NCBI GenBank assembly: GCA_024232355.1
Contig: JAAEPW010000915.1
Location: 1-41,160 of the forward strand
Length of the DNA stretch: 41,160 nucleotides
DNA from: Chloroflexota bacterium
GTDB lineage: Bacteria; Chloroflexota; Anaerolineae; B4-G1
Direction: 5' to 3'
Of this stretch, positions 1 through 7,542 are shown piece after piece (positions within the stretch are counted from its first letter, which is position 1; each line of letters starts with the position of its first letter). Under the pieces are notes generated by a model, which did not search any database, was not told where the DNA came from, and saw only the letters and a list, made by a program, of their open reading frames with translations. The translations under genes and the position numbers were made by a program.

Positions 1-17
1 CAAGAGTAAAACAAGGA

Positions 18-64
18 TAAAAAGCAACAGGGCCACTCCCCGGCCGGAAACCTGGGTGGCCCTG
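18..64 (-). terminator. Intrinsic terminator after tRNA-Asn
   Basis: A perfect 9-bp stem, CAGGGCCAC at 28-36 with GTGGCCCTG at 56-64, is followed on the minus strand by a T-rich tract (TTGCTTTTT, 19-27). It lies about 37 bases beyond the 3' end of the tRNA-Asn gene, so it most likely ends that transcript. Confidence 0.75.
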
Positions 65-100
65 TCTCACACACTGCACCTTACGGCACAATCTATTAGG

Positions 101-173
101 CTCCTCGGGCGGGACTCGAACCTGCAACCCATCGGTTAACAGCCGATTGCTCTGCCAATTGAGCTACCGAGGA
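101..173 (-). tRNA. tRNA-Asn (anticodon GTT)
   Basis: Read on the minus strand, the sequence folds as a complete 73-nt tRNA. The acceptor stem TCCTCGG (167-173) pairs with CCGAGGA (102-108), with discriminator G at 101. The D-arm contains AGCTCAATTGGCAGAGC, the anticodon stem ATCGG/CCGAT encloses the loop CTGTTAA with anticodon GTT, and the T-arm carries GGTTCGAGTCC. The 3' CCA is not encoded (the next bases read CCT), so CCA must be added after transcription. Confidence 0.97.
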
Positions 174-187
174 ACGTTTGCGGCGGT

Positions 188-215
188 ATTATACCTCCGA
201 GCGGCAAAATGTCAA
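188..215 (-). promoter_or_regulatory. Sigma-70-type promoter of tRNA-Asn
   Basis: On the minus strand TTGACA (210-215) is separated by 16 bases from a perfect TATAAT (188-193). Transcription would start near 181, about 8 bases before the mature tRNA 5' end. Confidence 0.75.
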
Positions 216-216
216 C

Positions 217-245
217 TTTTGACATCGAGAGTAAGGATGTCAAAA
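217..245. repeat. 10-bp inverted repeat downstream of tal
   Basis: TTTTGACATC (217-226) and GATGTCAAAA (236-245) are perfectly complementary around a 9-nt loop. It sits between the transaldolase stop codon (251) and the tRNA promoter. It could act as the transaldolase terminator on the minus strand, although the following bases (GTTGACATTTT) are only moderately T-rich. Confidence 0.55.
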
Positions 246-250
246 GCCAG

Positions 251-907
251 TTACTTTTTAGTCACTTGAGCCCAGTCGGCCAAAAAGCTCTCCATCCCTG
301 CATCGGTAAAGGGACTGTGAATCATCTTTTTTAACGCGCCAAAGGGTATAGTGATAATGTCCGCTCCGATTAGCAACGAATCCACAATGTGGGCCGTGTG
401 ACGGATACTAGCGGCCAATACCTGGCAGTCAAAACCATAGTTGTCAAAGATAGCGCGCGTCTGGCGCACAACTTCCATTCCATCCAACCCCGCATCGTCT
501 ATCCGCCCCACAAAGATAGAGGCAAAGTCAGCCCCCGCTCTGGCAACCAGATACGCTTGGGCTGGGGAAAAGATCAGGGTAGCGTTGATGCGCCCATTAG
601 GCCAGGAGGATACCTCCTTCATCGCCTTGACTCCCTCAACAGTGGTCGGAATCTTGACATAGACGTTGTCTGCCCAGGAGAGAATGTCCCGGGCTTCCTC
701 AATCATCTCGGCAGCGTCAGTGCTGACCACCTCGGCGCTCACTGGTCCATCTACCATTTCTGCGATCTTGAGCGTGTTCGTCTTGAGATCAGCCGTGCCT
801 GCACGCAGCATTAGTGTGGGGTTCGTGGTTACACCGTCGAGAACACCCCAACTAGCGGCTTTACGAATTTCGTCTAGCTTGGCCGTGTCTATAAATATCT
901 GAGCCAT
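251..907 (-). CDS. tal: Transaldolase (small TalC/FSA-type)
   Basis: Encodes 218 residues, the usual size of the short transaldolase / fructose-6-phosphate aldolase subfamily. It transfers a dihydroxyacetone unit in the non-oxidative pentose phosphate pathway in the cytoplasm. Visible signatures are TTNPTL (residues 27-32), the Schiff-base lysine in NVYVKIPTT (K85) and NATLIFSPAQA. The start was set at the ATG at 905-907 because minus-strand GGAGGT lies 6 bases upstream; the longer reading frame (MYGGIT...) would include this ribosome site. Transaldolase and fructose-6-phosphate aldolase activity cannot be separated with certainty from sequence. The gene supplies erythrose-4-phosphate chemistry, the precursor used by the aromatic operon later in the window, but no linkage is implied. 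Confidence 0.95.
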   Translation of the reverse strand: MAQIFIDTAKLDEIRKAASWGVLDGVTTNPTLMLRAGTADLKTNTLKIAEMVDGPVSAEVVSTDAAEMIEEARDILSWADNVYVKIPTTVEGVKAMKEVSSWPNGRINATLIFSPAQAYLVARAGADFASIFVGRIDDAGLDGMEVVRQTRAIFDNYGFDCQVLAASIRHTAHIVDSLLIGADIITIPFGALKKMIHSPFTDAGMESFLADWAQVTKK

Positions 908-955
908 TGTTATACCTCCATACAAGGGAATGAATATGAACTTTTCAATCTAGTG

Positions 956-1020
956 CAGTTGGGCGTAAATACCCCACCGTGAACACGTTCACGCGTGATA
1001 CAAACTTTAACGCCTAACTG
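956..1020. repeat. Nested inverted repeats upstream of tal
   Basis: Outer arms CAGTTGGGCG (956-965) and CGCCTAACTG (1011-1020) match at 9 of 10 positions and extend further with one gap. Inside them is a dyad, GTGAAC-AC-GTTCAC (979-992). The location about 70-110 bases upstream of the transaldolase start would suit an operator, but no regulator is recognisable nearby. Confidence 0.4.
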
Positions 1021-1024
1021 CTCA

Positions 1025-1115
1025 AGTGTTTCGCGGCAGATTAGCATCATAATAGGTAGTTTGCGTTGATAGTCGGCAATTTTGAACTGTAGGTTTATTT
1101 ACGCCGCGAAACACT
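1025..1115. repeat. 91-bp segment bounded by perfect 13-bp inverted repeats
   Basis: AGTGTTTCGCGGC (1025-1037) and GCCGCGAAACACT (1103-1115) are exact reverse complements with 65 bases between them. No coding region lies inside and no clear target duplication flanks it. It may be a miniature mobile element or a long structured transcript segment between the DUF3267 gene and tal. Confidence 0.5.
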
Positions 1116-1182
1116 AGTATGGTTGCAAGTGTACCACAGGTTAATATGGAGACAAGTTCCCGTTTGATAAAACACTCCCAAA

Positions 1183-1814
1183 TTAGATCGAGGGAGGGAC
1201 CGCCTGATTTGCAGCATAGCAATAGATCGTGATCGCAACGCCGGTATCTTGCACGAGCATATTTCGTGGTTGTACCAACATCCAGATGACCATCACAAAG
1301 TCACCGGTGGACCCGGCAGCGTTGGTTACTATGATGAGTAGCAGCACTGGCACGACAAAAGCGGGGACGATAGGCAACAATACCACACCAATCAAGGTGA
1401 GCAAGACAAACGGAGCCAACCCGACGACCAAATGTTGGCGTCGTGGCAGGTACCAATCAGGTGCGGCGGCGTAGGCAGCAAAGGGAAGTTCAAGTCCGAA
1501 CACCGGTCGCTCTCGCGTAAAATACCAAAAGAAAATGCCGTGGGCCGCCTCGTGTAGGATGACCATCACGATCTGGATACTGATCACTATCACAACGGCC
1601 ATAAGCACGCCGACATTTTGCAGCCTGGCGCTGGTTTCCCATGCGATTGCCACTGCGTCCGGCCGCAAAGCCCGCAGGAGCAACAGTGCCAGCCAAACAA
1701 AGCAAAGCCTCCCAATCCGACGATATTGAGCCCCAAGGCAGCCAGTTTGTTCTGGGAGAGGTCCAGTTTCTTGTGTGCCTGGTAGTTTGATGGGAGCATT
1801 TTGCAAGCTTTCAT
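1183..1814 (-). pseudogene. Frameshifted DUF3267-type membrane zinc peptidase
   Basis: The distal frame encodes several hydrophobic segments and a HEAAHGIFF motif (HExxH), followed by GLAPF and TNAAGSTGDFVMV. This is the pattern of DUF3267 putative membrane zincins. The proximal part is in another frame. An ATG at 1812-1814, with GAAGGAT five bases upstream, starts MKACKMLPSNY and runs through KKLDLSQNK and GLGGFALFGW. That looks like the family's N-terminus and joins naturally to LALLLLRALRP of the distal frame if one base is restored near 1692. The GTG-initiated alternative in the distal frame (1827) lacks a ribosome site and gives a poor N-terminus. The gene is therefore either inactivated by a 1-base deletion or affected by a sequencing/assembly indel. 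Family assignment is good; the disruption is inferred from comparing the two frames. Confidence 0.7.
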
Positions 1815-1840
1815 ATCTATCCTTCACAATCCTATCTTGA

Positions 1841-3841
1841 TTACATACTCTGTGCAGGACTGGGCCGTCCCACCGCCGTGAATATCAAATCTGTCCCCAG
1901 GTAGACGTCTTGTCCATATCCCATTTTGACCGACGCACGACGATCCACCCGTTCCACTTTTGCCTCGACCTGGCCGGCGCCTGCCTGCCGAGCCAATGCT
2001 CTCAATTGCTCTGGCACGACTTGTTGAGCATGCGCCACGGCCTCTTCCAGGGTATCAAAGTCACACACGCCATCGGGCAAGAGCAAACGAAAGCCCAGCT
2101 CACCGTCGAACGGGCGAATCGTCGCCCGCAGTTGCTGCACGACGCTGCCCGCCACCGCTCCTACCGCGTTCCCCACCTCGGCGCGGCGGGGGATGATTAG
2201 CTCGGTGTGCAGTCGTTGGGCCACGCGAGGTATATAGGCCTTCACCGGCGCGCCGACGGCGACCAGCGGCTGGCGCAGCTTTAGCTGACAATCCAAGTCG
2301 GAATCGAGCGCGTTTCCCAGTGCCCGGTCCAACAGTGCCGTCGCCGCTGGCTCTTGAGCCCAATTGGGCAAGGTGACCTCGTCGTTCAACACTTTGCTGA
2401 CCAATTCCCTCACCACCCGATTCGATACGCCGGCGACCACACGCTCACAAAACACCTCAGGGGAGAGATCCAACTGCGCCACCAAGAGTTCGGCACCGAT
2501 CCGGGATGCCTCGACGTCCCAACGCTCAAAACGACCCAGGACGTGCAGGGCATCGGTGGGGGTGAAACCGGCCCGCAAGACCAGTCCCCGTGTCTCCAAC
2601 TCTTTGACTTGTCTCTCGACAACCGAGCGATAGCGCAATTTGTCTGCTAAAAAGTCTAGCGATTTGGGACCTGGGGCCAAGTGCTCTAACAAGCCTCGTT
2701 CTTCATCCGCGAGTCCGTGGAACGTTTGACGCTGTGCCAGCGCGAACTGCCCGGTCAAGCTGTCCTTGCGGTCGCGGGCTATCTGTCGCTGCAACTCGTC
2801 CACGATCCCAGAATGCTCACTCGCCAACAGGCACAACGGCACCACCCGCCGTGGGCCGATAGTCAACTGTCTGTTGCCGTCCAAACGCACCAGACTATCG
2901 CCGCCTTGCCCAACCGTGTGGACGTCCACCGCCTCGATCATGGTCTGCCACTGGCCAACCCGCGCGCCCTCGGGGTTGAGCCGGGGCCGACCGTCGTGCA
3001 GCACGGCGATGTCGGTTGTCGTACCGCCCACGTCTACTACCCAGACGTCGCGGCGGCCTGCCAAATGCCACGCGCCGACCACACTGGCCGCCGGTCCTGA
3101 AAGGATCGTCTCGATGGGGCGCTTCATCGCCCACTCGGCCCGCACCAGCGAGCCATCACCCTTGACCACCATCAGTGGGGCAGTGATAGCCTGTTCGTCC
3201 AGCGCGCGACGGACGGTACTGATGAGATCTCGCAGCAACGGGATCAAACGGGCGTTGAGGGCCGTCGTCGTCGCCCGGCGCACGGCGTTGAGGCGGGTGG
3301 TCAGTTCGTGGCCGCATGTGACGGGGAGACCGGTTAACTCGTCCACCAACGCGCGTACCCGCAGTTCGTGGGCCGGGTTGCGCACACCGAAATAGCCCGA
3401 CACGGCAAAGGCATCCACCCGCTCGCGACGGGCCAGGATCGCGTCTCGTACTGCCGCCTCATCCAGCGGCTCGACCTCGTTGCCCAGCCCGTCGTGGCCG
3501 CCGCGCAGGTAGACCACGTCCTGTGTCACTAGATCGCGTTCAAAGCCGTATTGTTGGATCAACACTGGGTCGTAGCCGATGAGCAACAGGCAGACCGGCC
3601 CGCCCCGCCCCTCGACGATAGCGTTGGTCGCCAACGTCGTTGAAAGAGCTACAAAGTCTACTTTGGCCGGGGATACGCCGTTCCCCTCAAAAACCGCCGC
3701 CACAGCTTGTCCGATCCCGATAGAGAGATCGTGGCGGGTGGTCAGGGCCTTGTCCCCAGATAGCACCTCGCCGCTGGCGTGGTCTACGAGGACGGCGTCG
3801 GTGTAGGTTCCGCCTGTGTCGATGCCTAGAGCGATTGTCAT
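1841..3841 (-). CDS. Hydantoinase/oxoprolinase family protein (HyuA-like)
   Basis: Encodes 666 residues. The N-terminus ALGIDTGGTYTDAVL and the central VVDVGGTTTDIAVL are the two phosphate-binding signatures of the ASKHA-fold hydantoinase A/oxoprolinase family. ATTTALNARLIP and LSGPAASVVGA are further family motifs. Members hydrolyse cyclic amides such as 5-oxoproline or hydantoins, usually with ATP and often with a HyuB partner. No hyuB is adjacent, so substrate and partner are unknown. The middle (about residues 340-450) contains a helical stretch, LLEHLAPGPKSLDFLADKLR, that resembles a winged-helix insertion rather than the classical enzyme; this is an impression only. Start: ATG preceded by AAGGAG at 8-base spacing. 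It lies 15 bases downstream of the following minus-strand gene, so the two may be cotranscribed. Confidence 0.85.
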   Translation of the reverse strand: MTIALGIDTGGTYTDAVLVDHASGEVLSGDKALTTRHDLSIGIGQAVAAVFEGNGVSPAKVDFVALSTTLATNAIVEGRGGPVCLLLIGYDPVLIQQYGFERDLVTQDVVYLRGGHDGLGNEVEPLDEAAVRDAILARRERVDAFAVSGYFGVRNPAHELRVRALVDELTGLPVTCGHELTTRLNAVRRATTTALNARLIPLLRDLISTVRRALDEQAITAPLMVVKGDGSLVRAEWAMKRPIETILSGPAASVVGAWHLAGRRDVWVVDVGGTTTDIAVLHDGRPRLNPEGARVGQWQTMIEAVDVHTVGQGGDSLVRLDGNRQLTIGPRRVVPLCLLASEHSGIVDELQRQIARDRKDSLTGQFALAQRQTFHGLADEERGLLEHLAPGPKSLDFLADKLRYRSVVERQVKELETRGLVLRAGFTPTDALHVLGRFERWDVEASRIGAELLVAQLDLSPEVFCERVVAGVSNRVVRELVSKVLNDEVTLPNWAQEPAATALLDRALGNALDSDLDCQLKLRQPLVAVGAPVKAYIPRVAQRLHTELIIPRRAEVGNAVGAVAGSVVQQLRATIRPFDGELGFRLLLPDGVCDFDTLEEAVAHAQQVVPEQLRALARQAGAGQVEAKVERVDRRASVKMGYGQDVYLGTDLIFTAVGRPSPAQSM

Positions 3842-3856
3842 AGATTTATCTCCTTC

Positions 3857-4876
3857 TCACGGTATCTGGCCTAATCTGAGCCTAGCCACTATGGGCAGAT
3901 GATCAGAGCCACCATCTTGACCGACAAAAGCTTCGATGGCCACAAAATCGTTCGAGTGCCAGACATAATCGATGCGTTGGATCGGAAAGGGAGCCACTGG
4001 TGGGTAAAAGGTATGGCCGAATCCCCAACCCACCTCACGAAAACTGTCATTTAGCACTGTGTCGAGACGCGCATAGGCTTGGGACGTATCGGTCAGGTTA
4101 CAATCGCACATCAACAGGATCGGTTCATCTAATCCCGCGATTTCTTCCTGGATGCGGGTGACCTCGGCTACGCGCCGCCCGTAGCGCTCGAGAACCAACG
4201 GCACAAACTCGGCCAACGAGTGCTCGAAAAAATTGTTGGGTGAGAGATGTACCACGAAAACGTGAACGCGCCGATCCTCGACACGAACGGTTGTGTGCAG
4301 CGCGATGTCGAGTGGTGGTAGCGGGAACCACTCTGCCGATTCAATGGGAAAACGGCTTAAAAGCCCCGCGCTCTGCCCAGACTCTAACGATCGTAGGGTA
4401 TTGTAAGGATACTCGGTTTCAAGCGCATCGGCAATTGCTTGCGCACCCTCTGGTCGCAGTTCCAAGAAACCGACGATGTCAGGTGATGCGGACTGAACGC
4501 TTCTGGCAATGGCCTGATAATCCTTGTTTTTGTACAATACGTTAAAGCTCATAACGGTGATGCCTGGTCCAACGTCCTGCACCGAACTGGGCAAAGATGG
4601 CAAAAACAACTCGCCAAACAGAACAACAAAGGCAACTATGGGAAGGCTCAGTTTTAAGAGCAAAGGTCGACGGCGCTGCCAAATAGTGACAACGAGGAAC
4701 AGAGCGAGTGGTAGGAACAGGTATTCTGTCACCGTGTTGAGCAAAGCGAGAGGCCAAAATCGGTCAAAAAGCAGCACTCGAAAAAACAGCCAAAGCGCAA
4801 TAAACACGACGTATGATGTGACCAGTCGGGTAAGAGTCGAGCGTTCTTGTGCAGTGGATGCTGTCATTTTATTCAT
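3857..4876 (-). CDS. Membrane-anchored endonuclease/exonuclease/phosphatase-fold protein
   Basis: Encodes 339 residues. Three hydrophobic segments at about 18-36, 43-66 and 74-95 precede an EEP (DNase I-like) domain at about 105-336. Catalytic-type residues are visible: N112 in MSFNVLYKN, E139 in VGFLELRPEG, H210 in VFVVHLSPNN, the CDCN motif (D258, N260; usually GDxN), D303 in RIDYVWHS and S324-D325-H326. The domain normally hydrolyses phosphodiesters or phosphomonoesters in a metal-dependent way, and the topology suggests it faces outside the membrane. YafD-like proteins have the same layout. The natural substrate cannot be told. A minus-strand promoter candidate lies at 4904-4931, and the gene probably reads through into the hydantoinase-family gene. 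Confidence 0.85.
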   Translation of the reverse strand: MNKMTASTAQERSTLTRLVTSYVVFIALWLFFRVLLFDRFWPLALLNTVTEYLFLPLALFLVVTIWQRRRPLLLKLSLPIVAFVVLFGELFLPSLPSSVQDVGPGITVMSFNVLYKNKDYQAIARSVQSASPDIVGFLELRPEGAQAIADALETEYPYNTLRSLESGQSAGLLSRFPIESAEWFPLPPLDIALHTTVRVEDRRVHVFVVHLSPNNFFEHSLAEFVPLVLERYGRRVAEVTRIQEEIAGLDEPILLMCDCNLTDTSQAYARLDTVLNDSFREVGWGFGHTFYPPVAPFPIQRIDYVWHSNDFVAIEAFVGQDGGSDHLPIVARLRLGQIP

Positions 4877-4882
4877 CGCAGT

Positions 4883-4911
4883 TTGACCACCCAGATGAGA
4901 GCAAGTATAAT
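4883..4911 (+). promoter_or_regulatory. Sigma-70-type promoter of the TPR/zinc-ribbon gene
   Basis: TTGACC (4883-4888), a 17-base spacer and a perfect TATAAT (4906-4911) stand about 88 bases upstream of the ATG at 4999. The predicted start near 4918 would place the 4941-4976 hairpin in the 5' untranslated region. Confidence 0.7.
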
Positions 4912-4931
4912 TCTTAACCAGAGTTTGGCAA
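4904..4931 (-). promoter_or_regulatory. Candidate promoter of the EEP-domain gene
   Basis: Minus-strand TTGCCA (4926-4931), a 16-base spacer and TATACT (4904-4909) lie 28 bases upstream of the ATG. Its -10 element overlaps the plus-strand TATAAT, so the two promoters would be mutually exclusive for polymerase. Confidence 0.45.
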
Positions 4932-4940
4932 GCTGGTTTT

Positions 4941-4976
4941 GGCGATTAGACGTTGTTCAGAAACAACGTTATCGCC
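4941..4976 (+). promoter_or_regulatory. Long dyad/hairpin in the leader of the TPR gene
   Basis: ACGTTGTT (4950-4957) pairs with AACAACGT (4962-4969) around CAGA, and GGCGAT (4941-4946) pairs with ATCGCC (4971-4976) outside it. The core TTGTT-TCTG-AACAA (minus strand) recurs upstream of the ABC transporter, so it may be an operator as well as an RNA hairpin. Confidence 0.5.
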
Positions 4977-4998
4977 CTACACACAGTAGGAGCGAGTG

Positions 4999-6585
4999 AT
5001 GGACGATCTACTGCGCCAAGGTATAACCGCTGCGAAAGCGGGGCAGCGAGAGCACGCCCGCGAACTATTGATGCGGGTGGTAGAGCAAGATGAGGAAAAC
5101 ATCACGGCCTGGTTGTGGCTGAGCGGCGTGGTGGACAGCCTGGACGACCGGGAGATTTGCCTGGAAAACGTCCTGTCCGTCGATCCCGACAATGCCGCCG
5201 CACAGCGTGGCCTGAACACTCTCTACCAGCAACAGGCAGATCATCTGCTGGAGGAGGGCATCGCCGCCGCCAAAGCGGGCCAGCGAGAGCGCGCTCACGA
5301 GTTGCTTTCGCGCGCCGTCGAGTACGACGAGGAGAACGCCTCGACTTGGCTGTGGTTGAGCAGTGTGACGGACAGCCTGGATGAGCGAGAGATTTGTTTG
5401 CAAAATGTCCTGTCCCTCGATCCCAAAAACGCCACTGCACGCCAGGGATTGACTCAGGTACAAAAGCAAAAAGAGGAACAGCCGTCATACGTCCCCATGC
5501 CAGAGTCACCTCTGGCGGCGCGTACCAGGACAGCGGTCTCGCCAGCCGCCGCCATGTTGCGTGAGAGTTTTGCAGATCAGCGACCGCCAGAGCTGGAACC
5601 GGAAGCAGCTCCGCTCCCCCAAGACGAGTTTGGCGACGAATATTTGTGTCCCTACTGCACGGCCCCAACTGAGCCCGATGACCGTAAATGCCCGGCCTGC
5701 GACGGTGACCTGTGGCTCAGACTCAGGTTGCTAAAAGAGCGCTCTACCTGGTTGTGGTCCACGCTAACATTGCCGATCTCTGGCGTGCTCCAGAGCGGCG
5801 TGACGCTCATCTTTTTGCTCACCTACGCCTATCTCGCAAATTACGTGGTGCAAAGGCCATCGGAAGGCGGCATACAGTTCGCGCTGCGACTCGTCCAGGG
5901 CGCGTTACACGTTACGTCTGAACCCTTTACGCTATTGCCCGTCTACTTGGGATTGCCCAACAACGTTCCGGCGGACACAGTCGCCGCGGCCCTCGGAGCA
6001 CTGCCGCGGCCGGTTTTTTTTTCGTTCACCGTGCCTCTCTTGTTCTCGCTGATCATATTTGTCGGGCTATACAAGCGATGGAAGCCGGTCTATTATGTGT
6101 ATATGGTCAGCACGGCATTGGGTTTGGTCCTGGCCGTTGTAGGGATGGTCTTGAGCCCGGGACTGAATATGATGTTTGCGGGATCGTTGTGTATTGCGTT
6201 GGTCACCGCAATGATGTTTTTGATGGGGTTCAAGATCAGGGACGATTTCAAGTGGAAAGAAGAGCGGATTCTCCTGCGTGCCGACCGTGGTCTTGCCAAC
6301 GCCACCGACTTTATGGTCCGGGGAGATTTTTACGCCCAACATAAAATGTGGGCCATGGCCGCCATTCACCTGCGACGGGCAGTCGCTTTTTCGCCCGATG
6401 ATCCCGATTGTCAAATGGCATTGGCCGGGGCATATCTCCGGCTCAAACGATACGATCATGTGGCCCGAATCCTGGAACACGTGCGGGGCATCATCCCCGG
6501 CGACCCCCAGGTCGAAAAGCTCCAGGCCCTATTAGACGATATGCGCGCCGCCGATCGAGCGGACAACAAACAGTCTGGGAAATGA
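4999..6585 (+). CDS. TPR / zinc-ribbon / multi-pass membrane protein
   Basis: Encodes 528 residues. Residues 1-78 and 79-156 are two near-identical helical repeats (AAKAGQRE.A.ELL...DEEN...WLWLS...SLD.REICL.NVLS.DP.NA), a TPR-like tandem duplication. A zinc ribbon, CPYC (217-220) with CPAC (231-234), comes next, then four to five hydrophobic segments between about 250 and 400. A C-terminal TPR-like unit (about 440-500, AIHLRRAVAFSPDDP) ends the protein. The layout points to a membrane scaffold that binds partner proteins; no enzymatic motif is visible. The start is the ATG at 4999, because AGGAG lies 6 bases upstream; the GTG at 4996 is an alternative. The stop overlaps the next gene's ATG by 4 bases (ATGA), suggesting translational coupling. 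Confidence 0.85.
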   Translation: MDDLLRQGITAAKAGQREHARELLMRVVEQDEENITAWLWLSGVVDSLDDREICLENVLSVDPDNAAAQRGLNTLYQQQADHLLEEGIAAAKAGQRERAHELLSRAVEYDEENASTWLWLSSVTDSLDEREICLQNVLSLDPKNATARQGLTQVQKQKEEQPSYVPMPESPLAARTRTAVSPAAAMLRESFADQRPPELEPEAAPLPQDEFGDEYLCPYCTAPTEPDDRKCPACDGDLWLRLRLLKERSTWLWSTLTLPISGVLQSGVTLIFLLTYAYLANYVVQRPSEGGIQFALRLVQGALHVTSEPFTLLPVYLGLPNNVPADTVAAALGALPRPVFFSFTVPLLFSLIIFVGLYKRWKPVYYVYMVSTALGLVLAVVGMVLSPGLNMMFAGSLCIALVTAMMFLMGFKIRDDFKWKEERILLRADRGLANATDFMVRGDFYAQHKMWAMAAIHLRRAVAFSPDDPDCQMALAGAYLRLKRYDHVARILEHVRGIIPGDPQVEKLQALLDDMRAADRADNKQSGK

Positions 6586-7403
6586 ACACCGTTCGAAAAG
6601 ATTTTACCGGGAAACTTGATCCGCGCTGGCGAGAGTACGTCGTGGGCAACGGCGCATTGGAACCCGGCGGTCACACCCTCCGTTTTATCACCACTGATGC
6701 TGCCTCGCACAAGTATTCGGATGCCCAGATAGACGATTACGAGGGTTTGCCTCGCCGTCGTTTTCTCTGGCGTCCACCTCTGCGGCTGACCCTGCGCGCC
6801 CGCTTTTCTCATCCGGCGGAAAAACTGATCGGGACCGCCGGTTTTGGTTTCTGGAACGATCCCCTTTTGATGACGGGGACGCGGATGCCCGCTCTCCCCC
6901 GCGCTATCTGGTTCTTTTACGGCTCGCCGCCCTCAAATATGAAACTGGACTTGCACACCCCAGGCCACGGTTGGAAGGCCGCCACGATAGACGCCTTGCG
7001 CCCCGCTGCACTATTGCTGGCCCCCGTCGCGCCGCTGGCGGTGCTGTTGATGAACGTCCGCTCCCTCTACCGTGCCCTGTGGCCCCCCATTCAGCGGACA
7101 CTGAATGTGCAAGAAGCCACAGTTGAGGTAGATATGACCGAGTGGCATACCTACGTTGTCGAGTGGAGAGTGAAGCGGGCACGATTCAGCGTGGATGGAG
7201 AGTGGGTAATAAAAGATGCTCCCTCGCCCCGAGGCCCACTGGGCTTTGTTATGTGGTTGGACAATCAATACATGATAGTCACGCCGTGGGGACGGTTTGG
7301 CTGGGGGCTGCTGGATGCGCCGGGTCGCCAGTGGATGGAAGTGGAGCAGTTGGAAATCGAGCCTGAGATATTCAGATTACCCGGAGCTGAACCTCCGGGC
7401 TGA
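6582..7403 (+). CDS. Hypothetical protein with a possible concanavalin-like fold
   Basis: Encodes 273 residues, starting at the ATG that overlaps the TPR gene's stop. The alternation of short strands, GFGFWNDP, and WHTYVVEWRVKRARFSVDGEWV resemble the beta-jellyroll of GH16/LamG-type proteins, in which W-x-DG strands line the concave sheet. The GH16 catalytic ExDxxE signature is not seen, so a glycosidase role is doubtful. Two hydrophobic stretches (around ALRPAALLLAPVAPLAVLLM) suggest a membrane contact inserted in the fold. Coupling to the TPR membrane protein suggests the two products act together. Function is unknown. Confidence 0.75.
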   Translation: MNTVRKDFTGKLDPRWREYVVGNGALEPGGHTLRFITTDAASHKYSDAQIDDYEGLPRRRFLWRPPLRLTLRARFSHPAEKLIGTAGFGFWNDPLLMTGTRMPALPRAIWFFYGSPPSNMKLDLHTPGHGWKAATIDALRPAALLLAPVAPLAVLLMNVRSLYRALWPPIQRTLNVQEATVEVDMTEWHTYVVEWRVKRARFSVDGEWVIKDAPSPRGPLGFVMWLDNQYMIVTPWGRFGWGLLDAPGRQWMEVEQLEIEPEIFRLPGAEPPG

Positions 7404-7428
7404 AAGAGCCAATCTCCTTCGGGGTTGG
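7380..7428 (+). terminator. Weak double hairpin at the end of the TPR gene pair
   Basis: CCCGGAG (7380-7386) pairs with CTCCGGG (7393-7399) across the stop codon region. A second hairpin, CCAA...TTGG with inner CTCC/GGGG and a tight loop, occupies 7409-7428, followed by ATTCTTA. The T-tract is poor, so termination is only possible, not certain. Confidence 0.3.
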
Positions 7429-7542
7429 ATTCTTAACCCAGAGGGCTTTGCTCTCTCAGTGCGGAGTCTCTAGTCCCGCGCAGTTTCAGAACGTGCATAA
7501 TCCACATTCACCCACGAGTAATGAAATCAGGAGGACAACAAA

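Noticed and set aside
2766..3395. Long plus-strand reading frame (209 codons) within the hydantoinase-family gene
   Set aside because: It is antisense to a gene with clear family motifs, has no ribosome site or protein features, and is explained by the GC-rich codon pattern of the real gene.
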